Shown here one piece after another: positions 8,369 to 17,568 of a stretch of 64,000 nucleotides of DNA. The notes beneath the pieces were generated by a model that worked only from the letters and a program-made list of their open reading frames with translations, did not search any database and was not told the origin of the DNA. The position numbers were made by a program, and so were the translations under genes. How positions within the stretch are numbered: position 1 is the first letter of the stretch; each line of letters starts with the position of its first letter. Origin of the DNA: Bacteroidota bacterium (lineage in GTDB: Bacteria > Bacteroidota > Bacteroidia > Bacteroidales > Lentimicrobiaceae). Where the stretch lies: assembly GCA_023417935.1 (NCBI GenBank), contig JAEZDY010000021.1:62001-126000 (forward strand), in the 5' to 3' direction.

Positions 8369-9337
8369 CTACTTCAAAAGCTCATCAACAATAGCCTTCA
8401 CTGAAATACCTTCTGCTTCAGCTTTGTAATTTCGCACAATACGGTGGCGAAGTATGTTGGTAGCTACAGCCTGCACATCTTCAATATCAGGTGAGTACTT
8501 ACCGCGTATTGCCGCATGGCATTTTGCTCCAATAATCATGTATTGTGAAGCACGTGGTCCAGCTCCCCAGGTAAGGTATTTGTTAGCCCAGTCATGAGCA
8601 AGTGTTGTACCCGGACGAGTGCGTGCTGCAACCCTTACAGCATACTGGTATACATTGTCAGGAACTGGAATACGTCGTACCAGATTCTGATAAAATAATA
8701 TCTCTTCAGTGGCAAGCACAACATTTGTGGTTGAAATCCTTTCAGTTGTAGTATTTTTAACAACATCAAGTTCTTGCTCGAAAGTTGGGTAATCAAGCCA
8801 GATATTTAGCATAAACCTATCGAGTTGTGCCTCAGGAAGTGGATAAGTACCTTCCTGTTCGATAGGATTCTGGGTAGCAAGAACAAAGAAAGGCTCAGTT
8901 AGATGATGACTTTCCCCTGCAACTGTCACTGCTTTTTCCTGCATGGCTTCAAGTAAAGCTGATTGTGTTTTTGGAGGGGTACGGTTAATTTCATCGGCAA
9001 GTATTATGTTGGCAAATATAGGGCCTCTTAAGAAACGAAATTTCCTGTTTTCATCCAGTATTTCCGTTCCAAGAATGTCTGATGGCATGAGATCGGGCGT
9101 AAACTGTATGCGACTGTATGTTAAACCGAGCGACCGTGCAATAGTATTTACCAAAAGGGTTTTAGCCAGACCCGGAACACCAACAAGCAGGGCATGTCCC
9201 TTGCTAAAGATGCATATTAGTACATCCCTGATAACATCATCCTGACCTACTATCACTTTGCCTATTTCAGCAGTAAGCATCCTGTACTTTTCTCCAAAGG
9301 AGTCAACAGCCTCAACATCTGATTTAAAAGAGATCAT
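8369..9337 (-). CDS. MoxR-family AAA+ ATPase
   Basis: The 322-residue product has Walker A GVPGLAKT (about residues 57-64), Walker B ILADEINR (about 114-121), a sensor segment FFVLATQNPIEQEGTYPLPEAQLDRF (about 150-175) and the C-terminal lid with HRIVRNYKAEAEG. MoxR ATPases act as chaperones that mature metal- or envelope-associated complexes, usually with VWA-domain proteins. In many Bacteroidota moxR heads a cluster with DUF58 and VWA genes. Here the downstream neighbour is the convergent galK, so no such partner is present. It lies 73 bases downstream of the SurA-like gene and could be cotranscribed with the folding-factor cluster. Confidence 0.92.
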   Translation of the reverse strand: MISFKSDVEAVDSFGEKYRMLTAEIGKVIVGQDDVIRDVLICIFSKGHALLVGVPGLAKTLLVNTIARSLGLTYSRIQFTPDLMPSDILGTEILDENRKFRFLRGPIFANIILADEINRTPPKTQSALLEAMQEKAVTVAGESHHLTEPFFVLATQNPIEQEGTYPLPEAQLDRFMLNIWLDYPTFEQELDVVKNTTTERISTTNVVLATEEILFYQNLVRRIPVPDNVYQYAVRVAARTRPGTTLAHDWANKYLTWGAGPRASQYMIIGAKCHAAIRGKYSPDIEDVQAVATNILRHRIVRNYKAEAEGISVKAIVDELLK

Positions 9338-9410
9338 TTTGTATTTTTAGTATGTGATATTAACCGGTTCAAAGGTTTTAACTCTTCTACGTGCGTATTC
9401 TCAGACAAAT

Positions 9411-10760
9411 TTATCTTGTTAGCTCCCATGAATGGGTGAAATTACAATCATCATATGCCGGACTTATGCGGAAGTAAGTCTTGCTTATTTTATCTGTAAT
9501 CCACTTATCGAGCGATTCGCCCTTCTTTTTGTTAAGCGCCCATTCCTGTATGTCATTATAATCCTCCCTAAGGTTAGCCACATGTGATTCTGTTTGTGAA
9601 ACCAAATATAACAACTGTATTGTTGGCTTTCCTTCATCGTTGAGCAGACTTATTGGACCTGAAATATCGCCGACTTTCATTTTATCAATTATTGCAAACA
9701 CCTTTGGATCAAGTTGAGCAGGAGTAAATTTTGAATTACCTGTATTAGGATTTACAATCAAACCACCACTTATTTTACCTGGATCATCAGAGTATTTCAA
9801 AGCAGCTTCCTCAAATGTAATTTTCTTTTCCCGAATCAAAACAGCAACGCTATCTAAAAGTTTGCCAGCTTTGGCTAATTCCTCTTCATTAACCTTAGGC
9901 ATGAGTAAAATATGCCTGGTATTGATTTGTTCACCACGCCGTTCTATCATCTGTATAATATGGTAGCCTGCTTTGGTTTTTATGACGTCTGAGATTTCGC
10001 CTCTTTTAAGTTGAAATGCAGCGGCTTCATATTCTGAATATAGCTGACCTCTTCCTACAAACCCCAGTTCCCCACCTTTCTTCGCTGAACCCGGATCTTC
10101 AGAATACAATACTGCCAATGCGTTAAAATTCTCGCCATTCAATATCCTTTCTCGCAATCCTCTTAAACGGTTACGGGTTGCTTCCATCTCTTCTTTTGAA
10201 ATTGCAGGTTCTTTTACTATCCTGCCAATTTCAAATTCCCTGTCAATAATAGGTATACTGTCCTTGGGTAATGCATTGAACATACGGCGAACTTCAGCAG
10301 GAGTAACTTTAACTTCAGCAACGAGTGATTGCTGAACCTGGTCAATCATAATTTGCTGCTTCACGGTTGCACGAAAATCTTCCCTTATTTCCAGGAGTGA
10401 TTTCTTATAAAATTTCTCCATCTTTTCCTGTGAACCAAATTGCTGTATGTAGTATCTGAAACGAGCATCCATAGTTTGATTAACTTCTTCTTCTGTCACT
10501 TCAATACTATCAAGTTCAGCCTGGTTAAGCATAAGTTTCTGGAAGAGGAGGTCTTCAAATATGCGGCATCTTAATGCCCTTGCATCACTTATGTTACCTT
10601 GTTCCCTGTATTGAAGGTATTGGGTTTCAACATCCGAGGCTAGTATGAAGTTTGCACCAACTACTGCAACAACCTCATCAATTACTTGTTCCTGAGCATA
10701 TAAGTTGCTAAATGAAAGTGCAGCCCAAAACAATGTAAGTATGCTTATGATTTTTCTCAT
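9411..10760 (-). CDS. SurA-like periplasmic peptidyl-prolyl isomerase / chaperone
   Basis: With the ATG at 10760 the product is 449 residues and begins with a signal peptide ending in LYAQ. A frame-extended TTG start at 10799 would overlap the upstream gene and place 13 residues before the signal, so it was rejected. A SurA-type N-terminal domain (about residues 25-160) is followed by two parvulin-like units. The first contains KKGGELGFVGRGQLYSEYEAAAF and GYHIIQM, and the second contains NTRHILLMPKV. SurA proteins escort unfolded outer-membrane beta-barrels across the periplasm. It is the last gene of the three-gene folding-factor cluster, 19 bases after the lipoprotein gene. Confidence 0.88.
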   Translation of the reverse strand: MRKIISILTLFWAALSFSNLYAQEQVIDEVVAVVGANFILASDVETQYLQYREQGNISDARALRCRIFEDLLFQKLMLNQAELDSIEVTEEEVNQTMDARFRYYIQQFGSQEKMEKFYKKSLLEIREDFRATVKQQIMIDQVQQSLVAEVKVTPAEVRRMFNALPKDSIPIIDREFEIGRIVKEPAISKEEMEATRNRLRGLRERILNGENFNALAVLYSEDPGSAKKGGELGFVGRGQLYSEYEAAAFQLKRGEISDVIKTKAGYHIIQMIERRGEQINTRHILLMPKVNEEELAKAGKLLDSVAVLIREKKITFEEAALKYSDDPGKISGGLIVNPNTGNSKFTPAQLDPKVFAIIDKMKVGDISGPISLLNDEGKPTIQLLYLVSQTESHVANLREDYNDIQEWALNKKKGESLDKWITDKISKTYFRISPAYDDCNFTHSWELTR

Positions 10761-10779
10761 ATTCTTATTTTTCAGTATT

Positions 10780-11643
10780 TTAATAGATCGTAAAGTCATT
10801 GTTTTTCATTGCCTCCTTAAAAACCTCCTGCTGCATTTTTTCCATCAGTTCAATCTTCCGGCGGTTAAGTATCAAATTCCTTATATTGTCAATTTCGAAG
10901 GACAAAGGTGATACTGCTTCCTTAGTTTTTATTTCCTTAAAACTAACGAGGTACATGTATAACGAGTCGCTAACCTCATAGTAACGTCTGCTTTTAAGGA
11001 AGGCTTCCGGGTCTTCAGTTTCTATTGGAACTTCCCTGACCAGATCATCAAATCTAATCCAGTTCTCCTCTTCCGTATAACAAGTCAGCATAGAATTCTG
11101 GCATAAATCAAGCAATTTATCAATATCGTCTGAATCTTCTGATTTTATTAGCCGTTCCGCCTTGATTACAATATCCTTCTTTGTACCGGCTGGTATTTTA
11201 ATGTACCTCGCCTTTACAATATTTTCCCTAAGTTGGAAATCCTGTTGATTGTTATTATAAAATTCCTCTATTTGGGCTATCGAAACAGCAGTGTCAAGTT
11301 TTTGTCGTATCAATTCACTTTCATAGGCATAAATGATCAACGAATTTCTGTAGGCTTCCACCTGGTCAGTAAAATCCAGCTCAGTTTCAGTAAGGTTGTT
11401 TTCTGCCTGATGTAGCATAATCTGCTGCATGATCCAATTATCAATAAATTGACGGGCAACTGCAATGCTATCATTAGGTGGAAGTCCTGGCACAACAATC
11501 CCATCTAAGTCATCAATATATAGATACTGGCCATAACACTCAGCGATGATTTGTCCGCTTTTCTTTCCGGAAAAAAACTTACAGCTTGTCAGAGTTACAA
11601 CCGGTATAATCAGTAACAGTATGATGTATAATCTTTTATACAT
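10780..11643 (-). CDS. Putative lipoprotein of the SurA/parvulin cluster, no clear PPIase domain
   Basis: The 287-residue protein has a lipoprotein signal with lipobox LTSC (Cys at about residue 21). Next comes a SurA-like N-terminal helical region, VARQFIDNWIMQQIMLHQAE at about residues 63-82. That pattern is typical of the helix preceding parvulin domains. The parvulin signature, with its paired His residues and GGxLG loop, is not visible, so isomerase activity is doubtful. It overlaps the upstream PPIase stop by one base (TAATG) and is followed by the SurA-like gene after 19 bases. It probably works with them as a membrane-tethered periplasmic chaperone (inference from position). Confidence 0.75.
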   Translation of the reverse strand: MYKRLYIILLLIIPVVTLTSCKFFSGKKSGQIIAECYGQYLYIDDLDGIVVPGLPPNDSIAVARQFIDNWIMQQIMLHQAENNLTETELDFTDQVEAYRNSLIIYAYESELIRQKLDTAVSIAQIEEFYNNNQQDFQLRENIVKARYIKIPAGTKKDIVIKAERLIKSEDSDDIDKLLDLCQNSMLTCYTEEENWIRFDDLVREVPIETEDPEAFLKSRRYYEVSDSLYMYLVSFKEIKTKEAVSPLSFEIDNIRNLILNRRKIELMEKMQQEVFKEAMKNNDFTIY

Positions 11644-13634
11644 TAGTTTATCGACGATAATACTTCTTTATTCACCTCGTAGGGATACTTGGCTCTTAAT
11701 TCCTTGATCCATTGCTGTTCAAGGTAATCCTGGTAATTGGCTGTTACCACACCGCGGGCTTCATTGAGCTTTTTAGGCTCAGGTGCTATGACCTCGTTGA
11801 TCTTTATGACAATGGTTTTTCCATCTGTTGCTGTTTCAGTTGTTTCCCCAGCAGCCCATTTAACATTATCAATCTGATCATTTTCCCCTTTTTCGTATTT
11901 ACGGCGGTCAACTGAAAGAACTGTTGTACTATCATTATTCATAGCTTCTAACAATTCATTATCAGTGAGACCCTTCTTTAACAGCGACTTAAACTCACCA
12001 ACTATTTTCTTATCAACCGAATTAAGCGTGTAAATAGAGGCATCAACCCGCTCGCCCCACATGTAATTATTTTTATTAGCCTTGTAGAAAGCTTCAAGAC
12101 CTGTAGTATCCTTACTGGCCTTTGACCATATTTTGTCTTCGGTAAGTTCAAACAGTAGTATGCCATCGCGATATTCTTTCATCAGCAACCGGAATTCAGG
12201 ATATTTGCTTTCAAGCTGACTATCTTCGTAATCCAGGAGTTTCTGATTAACGAACATGTTATACATTCTGTCAGTATATGCAGTAATGTTTTCTACTGGT
12301 GCCTGACGCTGGTTTTTCTCAAGCCATAGAGCAAAATCTTGTTGGTTATAACCACGACGACCAATTGTGAACATGTTTTTATCAAGTCCACTTGCACTTG
12401 CAGCCTTCCAACCGCCTTTGAATATAGTATCGGTTATTACCTTGTAGAAATCACCAATTGCTTTACGGTTTTGGGTGAATTTATGCTCATTCTTTATACG
12501 TGATATGAGCGCTTCTTCACTTTTTTTGGCTCTATCGCTGCGTGCAAGGTTTTGCTTCAAATCATTAAGGTTATCTTCGTATGAGCCTATTTCCTTTCTT
12601 TCCAGCAACTTAACAATATGCCAGCCAAAACTTGAAGTAAAAGGATTTGCAATTTCGTTGGGTTGCTTAAGTTTCGAAACTTCCTTAATAAACTCAGGTA
12701 TCATACGGTTAGCACCAAACCAAGGTAACACACCTCCCTTTGAAGCAGTTGAATTATCAACAGAAAACTGCTTTGCAAGTAATGCGAATTCTTCCCCGCT
12801 TTGCAGCCGGTTGTATATATCCATTGCCTTTTTATCCATTTCAGCACTATCTGCAGCCGTTGCATTAGCTGGTGCACGCATCAGAATATGTGCCACCTGT
12901 ACCTTACCGAGTGCAGGTTTACGGTCGGTAACTTTTATCAAATGATATCCGAAATCACTACGCACTGGCATTGAAACCTCACCCACTTTTGTATTATAAG
13001 CTCCCGACTCAAAAGGATATACCATATCAAAAACAGTAAAGTATCCAAGGTCTCCTTTATTGCCATTAATGGTTTGCTTTTCAACCACCCGGTCCCGTGC
13101 TGAGAGATCATCAGAATTTTCCATTGCTACTTTTCCGAAATCCTCACCTTTAAGAATGCGCTTGCGCAAAGCCATTATTTTTTTATATGCTTCGAGTGTA
13201 TCAGCAGGTGTTGCGTTACGGTCAACCTTTATAAGCAGATGGCTTGCCCGAATATCTTCCTTTTTGCGGTTATAAGCTTCTTCAAGCAAAGCGCGGTTCG
13301 TTTTTTCATCAATGAGATAAGGTTGTGCAAGTTGCTTTCTATAACCTGCCAGTTCATCAATAAATGAACGCATGGTGTCCATGCCAAGTGATTCAGCTTC
13401 TTTCACCTTCAACCTGAAGTTGATGTATAGTTCCATGTATTCCTCCAATGATTTACGGTCAATTACATCCCCGTTAACATTGTTCTTCTGGTATACATTC
13501 AAAAACTCACTTTTGGTGATCTCTTCACCCGCTACTTTAAGAATAACAGGATCTTTTTCCTGTGCAACGACTGAAGTCACCGACATGAGGAAAATAATGC
13601 CAAGCATAAGAGTTAAGGCGCACTTGTTTTTCAT
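11643..13634 (-). CDS. Multidomain parvulin-type peptidyl-prolyl isomerase
   Basis: The product is 663 residues from the ATG at 13634; an upstream ATG at 13649 adds five residues. A signal peptide ends near VVAQ. A SurA-like helical region follows and then two parvulin domains. The first runs from RASHLLIKV to GYHLIKVTDRK (about residues 125-235). The second runs from VAHILMRAP to GWHIVKLLERK (about 240-345) and contains SKGGVLPWFGANRMIPEF. The C-terminal 300 residues resemble a further substrate-binding region. It lies between guaB and the lipoprotein gene; the trio is in one direction with very tight spacing, so it is probably one operon for outer-membrane protein folding. Confidence 0.88.
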   Translation of the reverse strand: MKNKCALTLMLGIIFLMSVTSVVAQEKDPVILKVAGEEITKSEFLNVYQKNNVNGDVIDRKSLEEYMELYINFRLKVKEAESLGMDTMRSFIDELAGYRKQLAQPYLIDEKTNRALLEEAYNRKKEDIRASHLLIKVDRNATPADTLEAYKKIMALRKRILKGEDFGKVAMENSDDLSARDRVVEKQTINGNKGDLGYFTVFDMVYPFESGAYNTKVGEVSMPVRSDFGYHLIKVTDRKPALGKVQVAHILMRAPANATAADSAEMDKKAMDIYNRLQSGEEFALLAKQFSVDNSTASKGGVLPWFGANRMIPEFIKEVSKLKQPNEIANPFTSSFGWHIVKLLERKEIGSYEDNLNDLKQNLARSDRAKKSEEALISRIKNEHKFTQNRKAIGDFYKVITDTIFKGGWKAASASGLDKNMFTIGRRGYNQQDFALWLEKNQRQAPVENITAYTDRMYNMFVNQKLLDYEDSQLESKYPEFRLLMKEYRDGILLFELTEDKIWSKASKDTTGLEAFYKANKNNYMWGERVDASIYTLNSVDKKIVGEFKSLLKKGLTDNELLEAMNNDSTTVLSVDRRKYEKGENDQIDNVKWAAGETTETATDGKTIVIKINEVIAPEPKKLNEARGVVTANYQDYLEQQWIKELRAKYPYEVNKEVLSSIN

Positions 13635-13736
13635 TGTATGGAGATTCATTGGTTATTATTTGTTCTGTATTTCGGTTGCAATAATTGTGTGAGATACTGC
13701 CCTGGTTTTCAATGACAATAAGATTGTTTATCAGAT

Positions 13737-15206
13737 TTATCTGCTGTAATTAGGTGCTTCGCGCGTAATTGTAATATCGTGCGGATGGCTCTCAGTAACA
13801 CCGGCAGTTGTGATTTTCATAAACCTTGCTTTTTGCAACTGCTCAATAGTACTTGAGCCGGTATAACCCATACCTGCTCTTAGTCCACCTACCAGTTGGT
13901 GTATTACTTCTGATAATGTTCCTTTGTATGGCACTCGGCCAACAATACCTTCAGGAACTAATTTCTTAATATCATCTTCAGCATCCTGGAAATAACGGTC
14001 TTTTGATCCCTTTTGCATAGCTTCAATTGAACCCATTCCGCGATATGTCTTGTATTTTCTTCCTTCATAAATAATTGTTTCACCAGGCGACTCTTCAACA
14101 CCTGCAAACAGACTACCTGCCATTATACAGTCAGCACCTGCAGCAATTGCTTTTGCAATGTCACCTGTGTACCTTATACCCCCATCAGCAATTACCGGAA
14201 TACCTGTACCGGCTAGTTCCCTTGCTACTTCGTTGACTGCAGTGAGCTGAGGCACTCCAATACCTGCAATAATTCGGGTGGTACAAATTGAACCCGGACC
14301 GATACCAACTTTTATACCGTCAATGTTGAGTTGCTTCAGGTCTCTCGCGGCCTCGGCAGTACCAACATTTCCAATGATGAGTTCTGTATTGGGGAAGTAT
14401 TTTTTGAAAAGCTTAGCAGCATCCATAACTCCTTTTGAGTGGCCATGAGCAGTATCAATTACCACAGCATCAACGCCATTTGCTACCAATGCTTCAACTC
14501 GCTCAATCAGGTCGCGTGTTACGCCCACAGCGGCAGCAACCCTCAATCGTCCACGCTCGTCTTTACAAGCATTTGGCCTGGCCTTTATCTTGATGATATC
14601 TTTATAAGTAATGAGCCCTACCAACTTGAATTCTTTATCAACAACAGGCAGTTTTTCAATCTTATATTGCTGAAGTATATCGGCAGCTTTTTCAAAATCA
14701 GTGAATTCAGTGGTGGTGATTAAATTCTCTTTAGTCATTACTTCATACACCGGGCGCCTGGGGTCGCGTTCAAAACGAAGGTCACGGTTAGTTATAATGC
14801 CCACCAGCTTGTTTGAATTGTCAATTACAGGTATCCCTCCAATCTTGTAATCCGCCATAATCTTCAACGCATCGGCAACACGTGAATCAGCCTGTAAGGT
14901 GATCGGGTCAAGAATCATCCCATTCTCTGCCCGTTTTACTTTACGCACTTCATTTGCCTGATCCTCTATTGACATATTCTTGTGCAATACACCAATCCCA
15001 CCTTCCTGTGCCATAGCAATTGCCATTACTGAATCAGTAACAGTGTCCATTGCAGCAGAAACAATAGGGATATTGATCTTTATATTTCTTGAAAATCTCG
15101 AGCTTGTGTCAACTTCGCGGGGAAGTACTTCAGAGTAGGCAGGAACAAGCAAAACATCATCGTACGTGTAACCTTCACCTACAAACTTATCATTACTAAA
15201 AGACAT
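13737..15206 (-). CDS. guaB: Inosine-5'-monophosphate dehydrogenase
   Basis: The 489-residue enzyme oxidises IMP to XMP with NAD, the committed step of guanine nucleotide synthesis. The TIM barrel begins with EGYTYDDVLLVPAYSEVLP. Two CBS domains are inserted at about residues 95-210. The catalytic loop GPGSICTTRIIAGIGVPQ carries the active-site Cys. The flap region includes YRGMGSIEAM and the C-terminus ends in the TIT-REA segment usual in IMPDH. The ATG at 15206 was chosen over an alternative start eight codons upstream because it aligns with the family N-terminus. It is followed after 102 bases by the PPIase cluster. Confidence 0.96.
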   Translation of the reverse strand: MSFSNDKFVGEGYTYDDVLLVPAYSEVLPREVDTSSRFSRNIKINIPIVSAAMDTVTDSVMAIAMAQEGGIGVLHKNMSIEDQANEVRKVKRAENGMILDPITLQADSRVADALKIMADYKIGGIPVIDNSNKLVGIITNRDLRFERDPRRPVYEVMTKENLITTTEFTDFEKAADILQQYKIEKLPVVDKEFKLVGLITYKDIIKIKARPNACKDERGRLRVAAAVGVTRDLIERVEALVANGVDAVVIDTAHGHSKGVMDAAKLFKKYFPNTELIIGNVGTAEAARDLKQLNIDGIKVGIGPGSICTTRIIAGIGVPQLTAVNEVARELAGTGIPVIADGGIRYTGDIAKAIAAGADCIMAGSLFAGVEESPGETIIYEGRKYKTYRGMGSIEAMQKGSKDRYFQDAEDDIKKLVPEGIVGRVPYKGTLSEVIHQLVGGLRAGMGYTGSSTIEQLQKARFMKITTAGVTESHPHDITITREAPNYSR

Positions 15207-15364
15207 AGTACCACTTTTTGGAATGTGCAAAGTTAATTAATTTTAATAAAGTAGTTGAAGGAGATAGTCCGGGGTTCTTAATAATCCTTAAATCTTTAGT
15301 AATTCTGAACAGTTTAAACCCTGAATGTATGATATAAATAAAGAATTGTACTAATACTGAGTAT

Positions 15365-15381
15365 CACCCCTCCTGGGGGTG
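15365..15381 (-). terminator. Possible terminator of the FnIII/T9SS gene
   Basis: CACCCC and GGGGTG pair across a 5-base loop, and flanking TAT/GTA bases extend the stem partly. It lies 15 bases past the stop of the minus-strand gene at 15396. There is no T-tract, so it is weak. Confidence 0.35.
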
Positions 15382-15395
15382 TATCAGGAAGCCGC

Positions 15396-17402
15396 CTAAT
15401 CAAATAACATAACTGAACCTCTTTCTATATTTGTATTTCCCGACTGATCATTATATGATACCTGGTAAATATAAATGCCCTGCTCCGTGCGTCCGTTGTA
15501 TGATCCATCCCAACCTTCAGTAGTATTTTGTGTTTCAAAAATGCGCTGCCCCCAACGGTTGTATATTACAAGGAGATATGACGCCGGATCCACATTTTTA
15601 AGTATTGGACGAAATTGTCTGTTCACACCTGATGGACGGAATGCATTGGGTACATCAACCTGTGCCTGCCTTGGTAACAAAACCTCATTTGACCGGCTTA
15701 CCCTTCCATCTGTATGTACTGCTTCAACAATGAAAGTGGTATTAAACCCATTTTCAGGTGTATCTGCTTCATCATAACCTGTGAGGGTTACAGGCACAGT
15801 TTTTGGATAACCGCTCATAAGCACACCATCATTGTATTTATACATTCTGTATTCTGTCAGGTTTGCACCCCAGCCTACATGGTTGTTCCATAAAAGTGAA
15901 GGGTTTCCATTATTATCAACCGCAATATCAAGCAAGATAGAGTTGAACTCATTTCCTGATGCTATTGTGAATCCGCATTCATCAAGTAATCTGGTAGAAT
16001 AAAAATATTTTTCACTGTTTACCTGCACATTATGATCATCAAACTTTAATATTCCTGAATTATCCCATGGCATAGTGGCTATCAGATCGGGTATGTCATC
16101 GTTCAACCGGTAGATTTCAACTTCAAAGGGCACTGTTGGTGGAGTTGCTGATATCTCAAGTGTAATATATGAATTATCAGTTACCGTAACATAATTAATT
16201 TCATAAGCTGTTACTTCTGCAGGCGCAGGAATCATTACCAGCTCACAGCTGTGTGATACCTTCGAATTATTAATGTCAACAGCACCAATCCTGTACTTAA
16301 CTTCAACACCTGCTTCGAGCATATCCTGATCTATGTATACATAATTGGTACTTCCATTCGAGGGTATATTTCCAATATCCGCAAATGCCTCTCCCGCTAT
16401 TGATCGTTCAACTTTATAATGCGATACCGGCGGAATCATATTCTTATATTCATTCCACCTCAGTGTAGCCTTCCGGTCGCACAACTCACTGGTATTACCT
16501 GTGAGCAGGATGGTACTCTGGGGATTTGTATAGCTTATTTCACCTGAACTTGCCTGCAAACATTGGTCCCTTGAGCGCACAACATAGGAAACCACTTCAT
16601 CACAGGGACTGCTGTATTCAGCATCAGTAACAAAATTATCAACCACCGAAGTGACCAAACCTACAGTATCAAACGGATACCCTGTTGAAATTAAACGTTC
16701 AATAATGTATCCATTCACATCGCTGCTTGCACCCGGTTCCCAGTAAATCTCAGCATAGCTATCATTGTTTACTGTTATCAGGGTAATTCTTGGATCAGCA
16801 GGGGGGGTGAGGTCCTGAAGTATTACTGTAGCCACATTCGAGCGGGCATTGCATGATCCATGTTCTATCACGTAATAAAATGTGGTAGGGTCACAAATGC
16901 CATTTATAGTATCATATTGCCTTGGTGGTGAAAATGTTCCTAAAGTATTGAATGTTAAACCATCAATTGAGCGTAATATCCTGTATCCCATGTCCTGGGA
17001 GCCTTGCTCATTCCAATCAAGTCGGGCTACTCCAGTCCCATCACCGGATATGTTTAAGAGTATAGAAAACTGATGATTTGATTCAGGTGAAAAATTTAAA
17101 GGAGAATTGGTAAAAGTAGTGAGGAAAAACTCATATTTGTTTGTTGTTATGTCTGAAATGGCAATTTTAGCTGAACTGACTGTTGGACTATAATCAGACG
17201 AGTTGAACGGACCTCCGGGAGGCCCATAGGATAATTGGAATCCTGCAAAAGTACCCGAGGGAATTTCCCAGGTTACTTCCACTGAATCGTTTGTAATAAC
17301 TGACACGCAGGTCAACACAGGCTGAGGTGCTTGTGCTGACGTTTCAAGCTGGAAGAATGTTACTAACACGCACAGTATCAGCATCGGGTAATGGCGAGTC
17401 AT
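15396..17402 (-). CDS. Secreted FnIII-repeat protein with gliding-motility-associated (type B T9SS) C-terminal domain
   Basis: The 668-residue protein has a signal peptide ending in TSAQA (about residue 24), then about six fibronectin type III-like modules of 80-100 residues. Recurring signals are WEIPSGTFAGFQLSYG, LDWNEQGSQDMGYRILRS, IYWEPGASSDVNGYIIER and LRWNEYKNMIPPVSHYKVER. The last 85 residues are the gliding-motility-associated C-terminal domain: VPNAFRPSGVN, then YNRWGQRIFET, GWDG, then GIYIYQVSY. That domain is the type B sorting signal for T9SS export. The protein is therefore exported, likely attached to or released from the cell surface. It is divergent from the next T9SS gene. 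Its ligand is unknown. Confidence 0.88.
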   Translation of the reverse strand: MTRHYPMLILCVLVTFFQLETSAQAPQPVLTCVSVITNDSVEVTWEIPSGTFAGFQLSYGPPGGPFNSSDYSPTVSSAKIAISDITTNKYEFFLTTFTNSPLNFSPESNHQFSILLNISGDGTGVARLDWNEQGSQDMGYRILRSIDGLTFNTLGTFSPPRQYDTINGICDPTTFYYVIEHGSCNARSNVATVILQDLTPPADPRITLITVNNDSYAEIYWEPGASSDVNGYIIERLISTGYPFDTVGLVTSVVDNFVTDAEYSSPCDEVVSYVVRSRDQCLQASSGEISYTNPQSTILLTGNTSELCDRKATLRWNEYKNMIPPVSHYKVERSIAGEAFADIGNIPSNGSTNYVYIDQDMLEAGVEVKYRIGAVDINNSKVSHSCELVMIPAPAEVTAYEINYVTVTDNSYITLEISATPPTVPFEVEIYRLNDDIPDLIATMPWDNSGILKFDDHNVQVNSEKYFYSTRLLDECGFTIASGNEFNSILLDIAVDNNGNPSLLWNNHVGWGANLTEYRMYKYNDGVLMSGYPKTVPVTLTGYDEADTPENGFNTTFIVEAVHTDGRVSRSNEVLLPRQAQVDVPNAFRPSGVNRQFRPILKNVDPASYLLVIYNRWGQRIFETQNTTEGWDGSYNGRTEQGIYIYQVSYNDQSGNTNIERGSVMLFD

Positions 17403-17406
17403 ATAA

Positions 17407-17414
17407 CAAATTTA
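17407..17414 (-). promoter_or_regulatory. -7 box (TAAATTTG) for the FnIII/T9SS gene
   Basis: On the minus strand TAAATTTG matches TAnnTTTG and ends 4 bases before the ATG at 17402, which would give a nearly leaderless transcript. No -33 TTTG at normal spacing is seen. Confidence 0.3.
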
Positions 17415-17568
17415 CAATTTTTTGATTATAACCTGTATAAGTAATGAAATTAATTCTATTTTTGAACGCCGGGATTCTTGACTATAACCTAACGAATAAA
17501 ACTCGCAATAATTATACAATTGCGCACTAAGGCATATTTAAATCTGTAATCAAACTAAACCATAAATT

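Noticed and set aside
10761..10799. Upstream start of the SurA-like gene
   Set aside because: It would put 13 residues before the signal peptide and overlap the preceding lipoprotein gene; the ATG at 10760 fits better.
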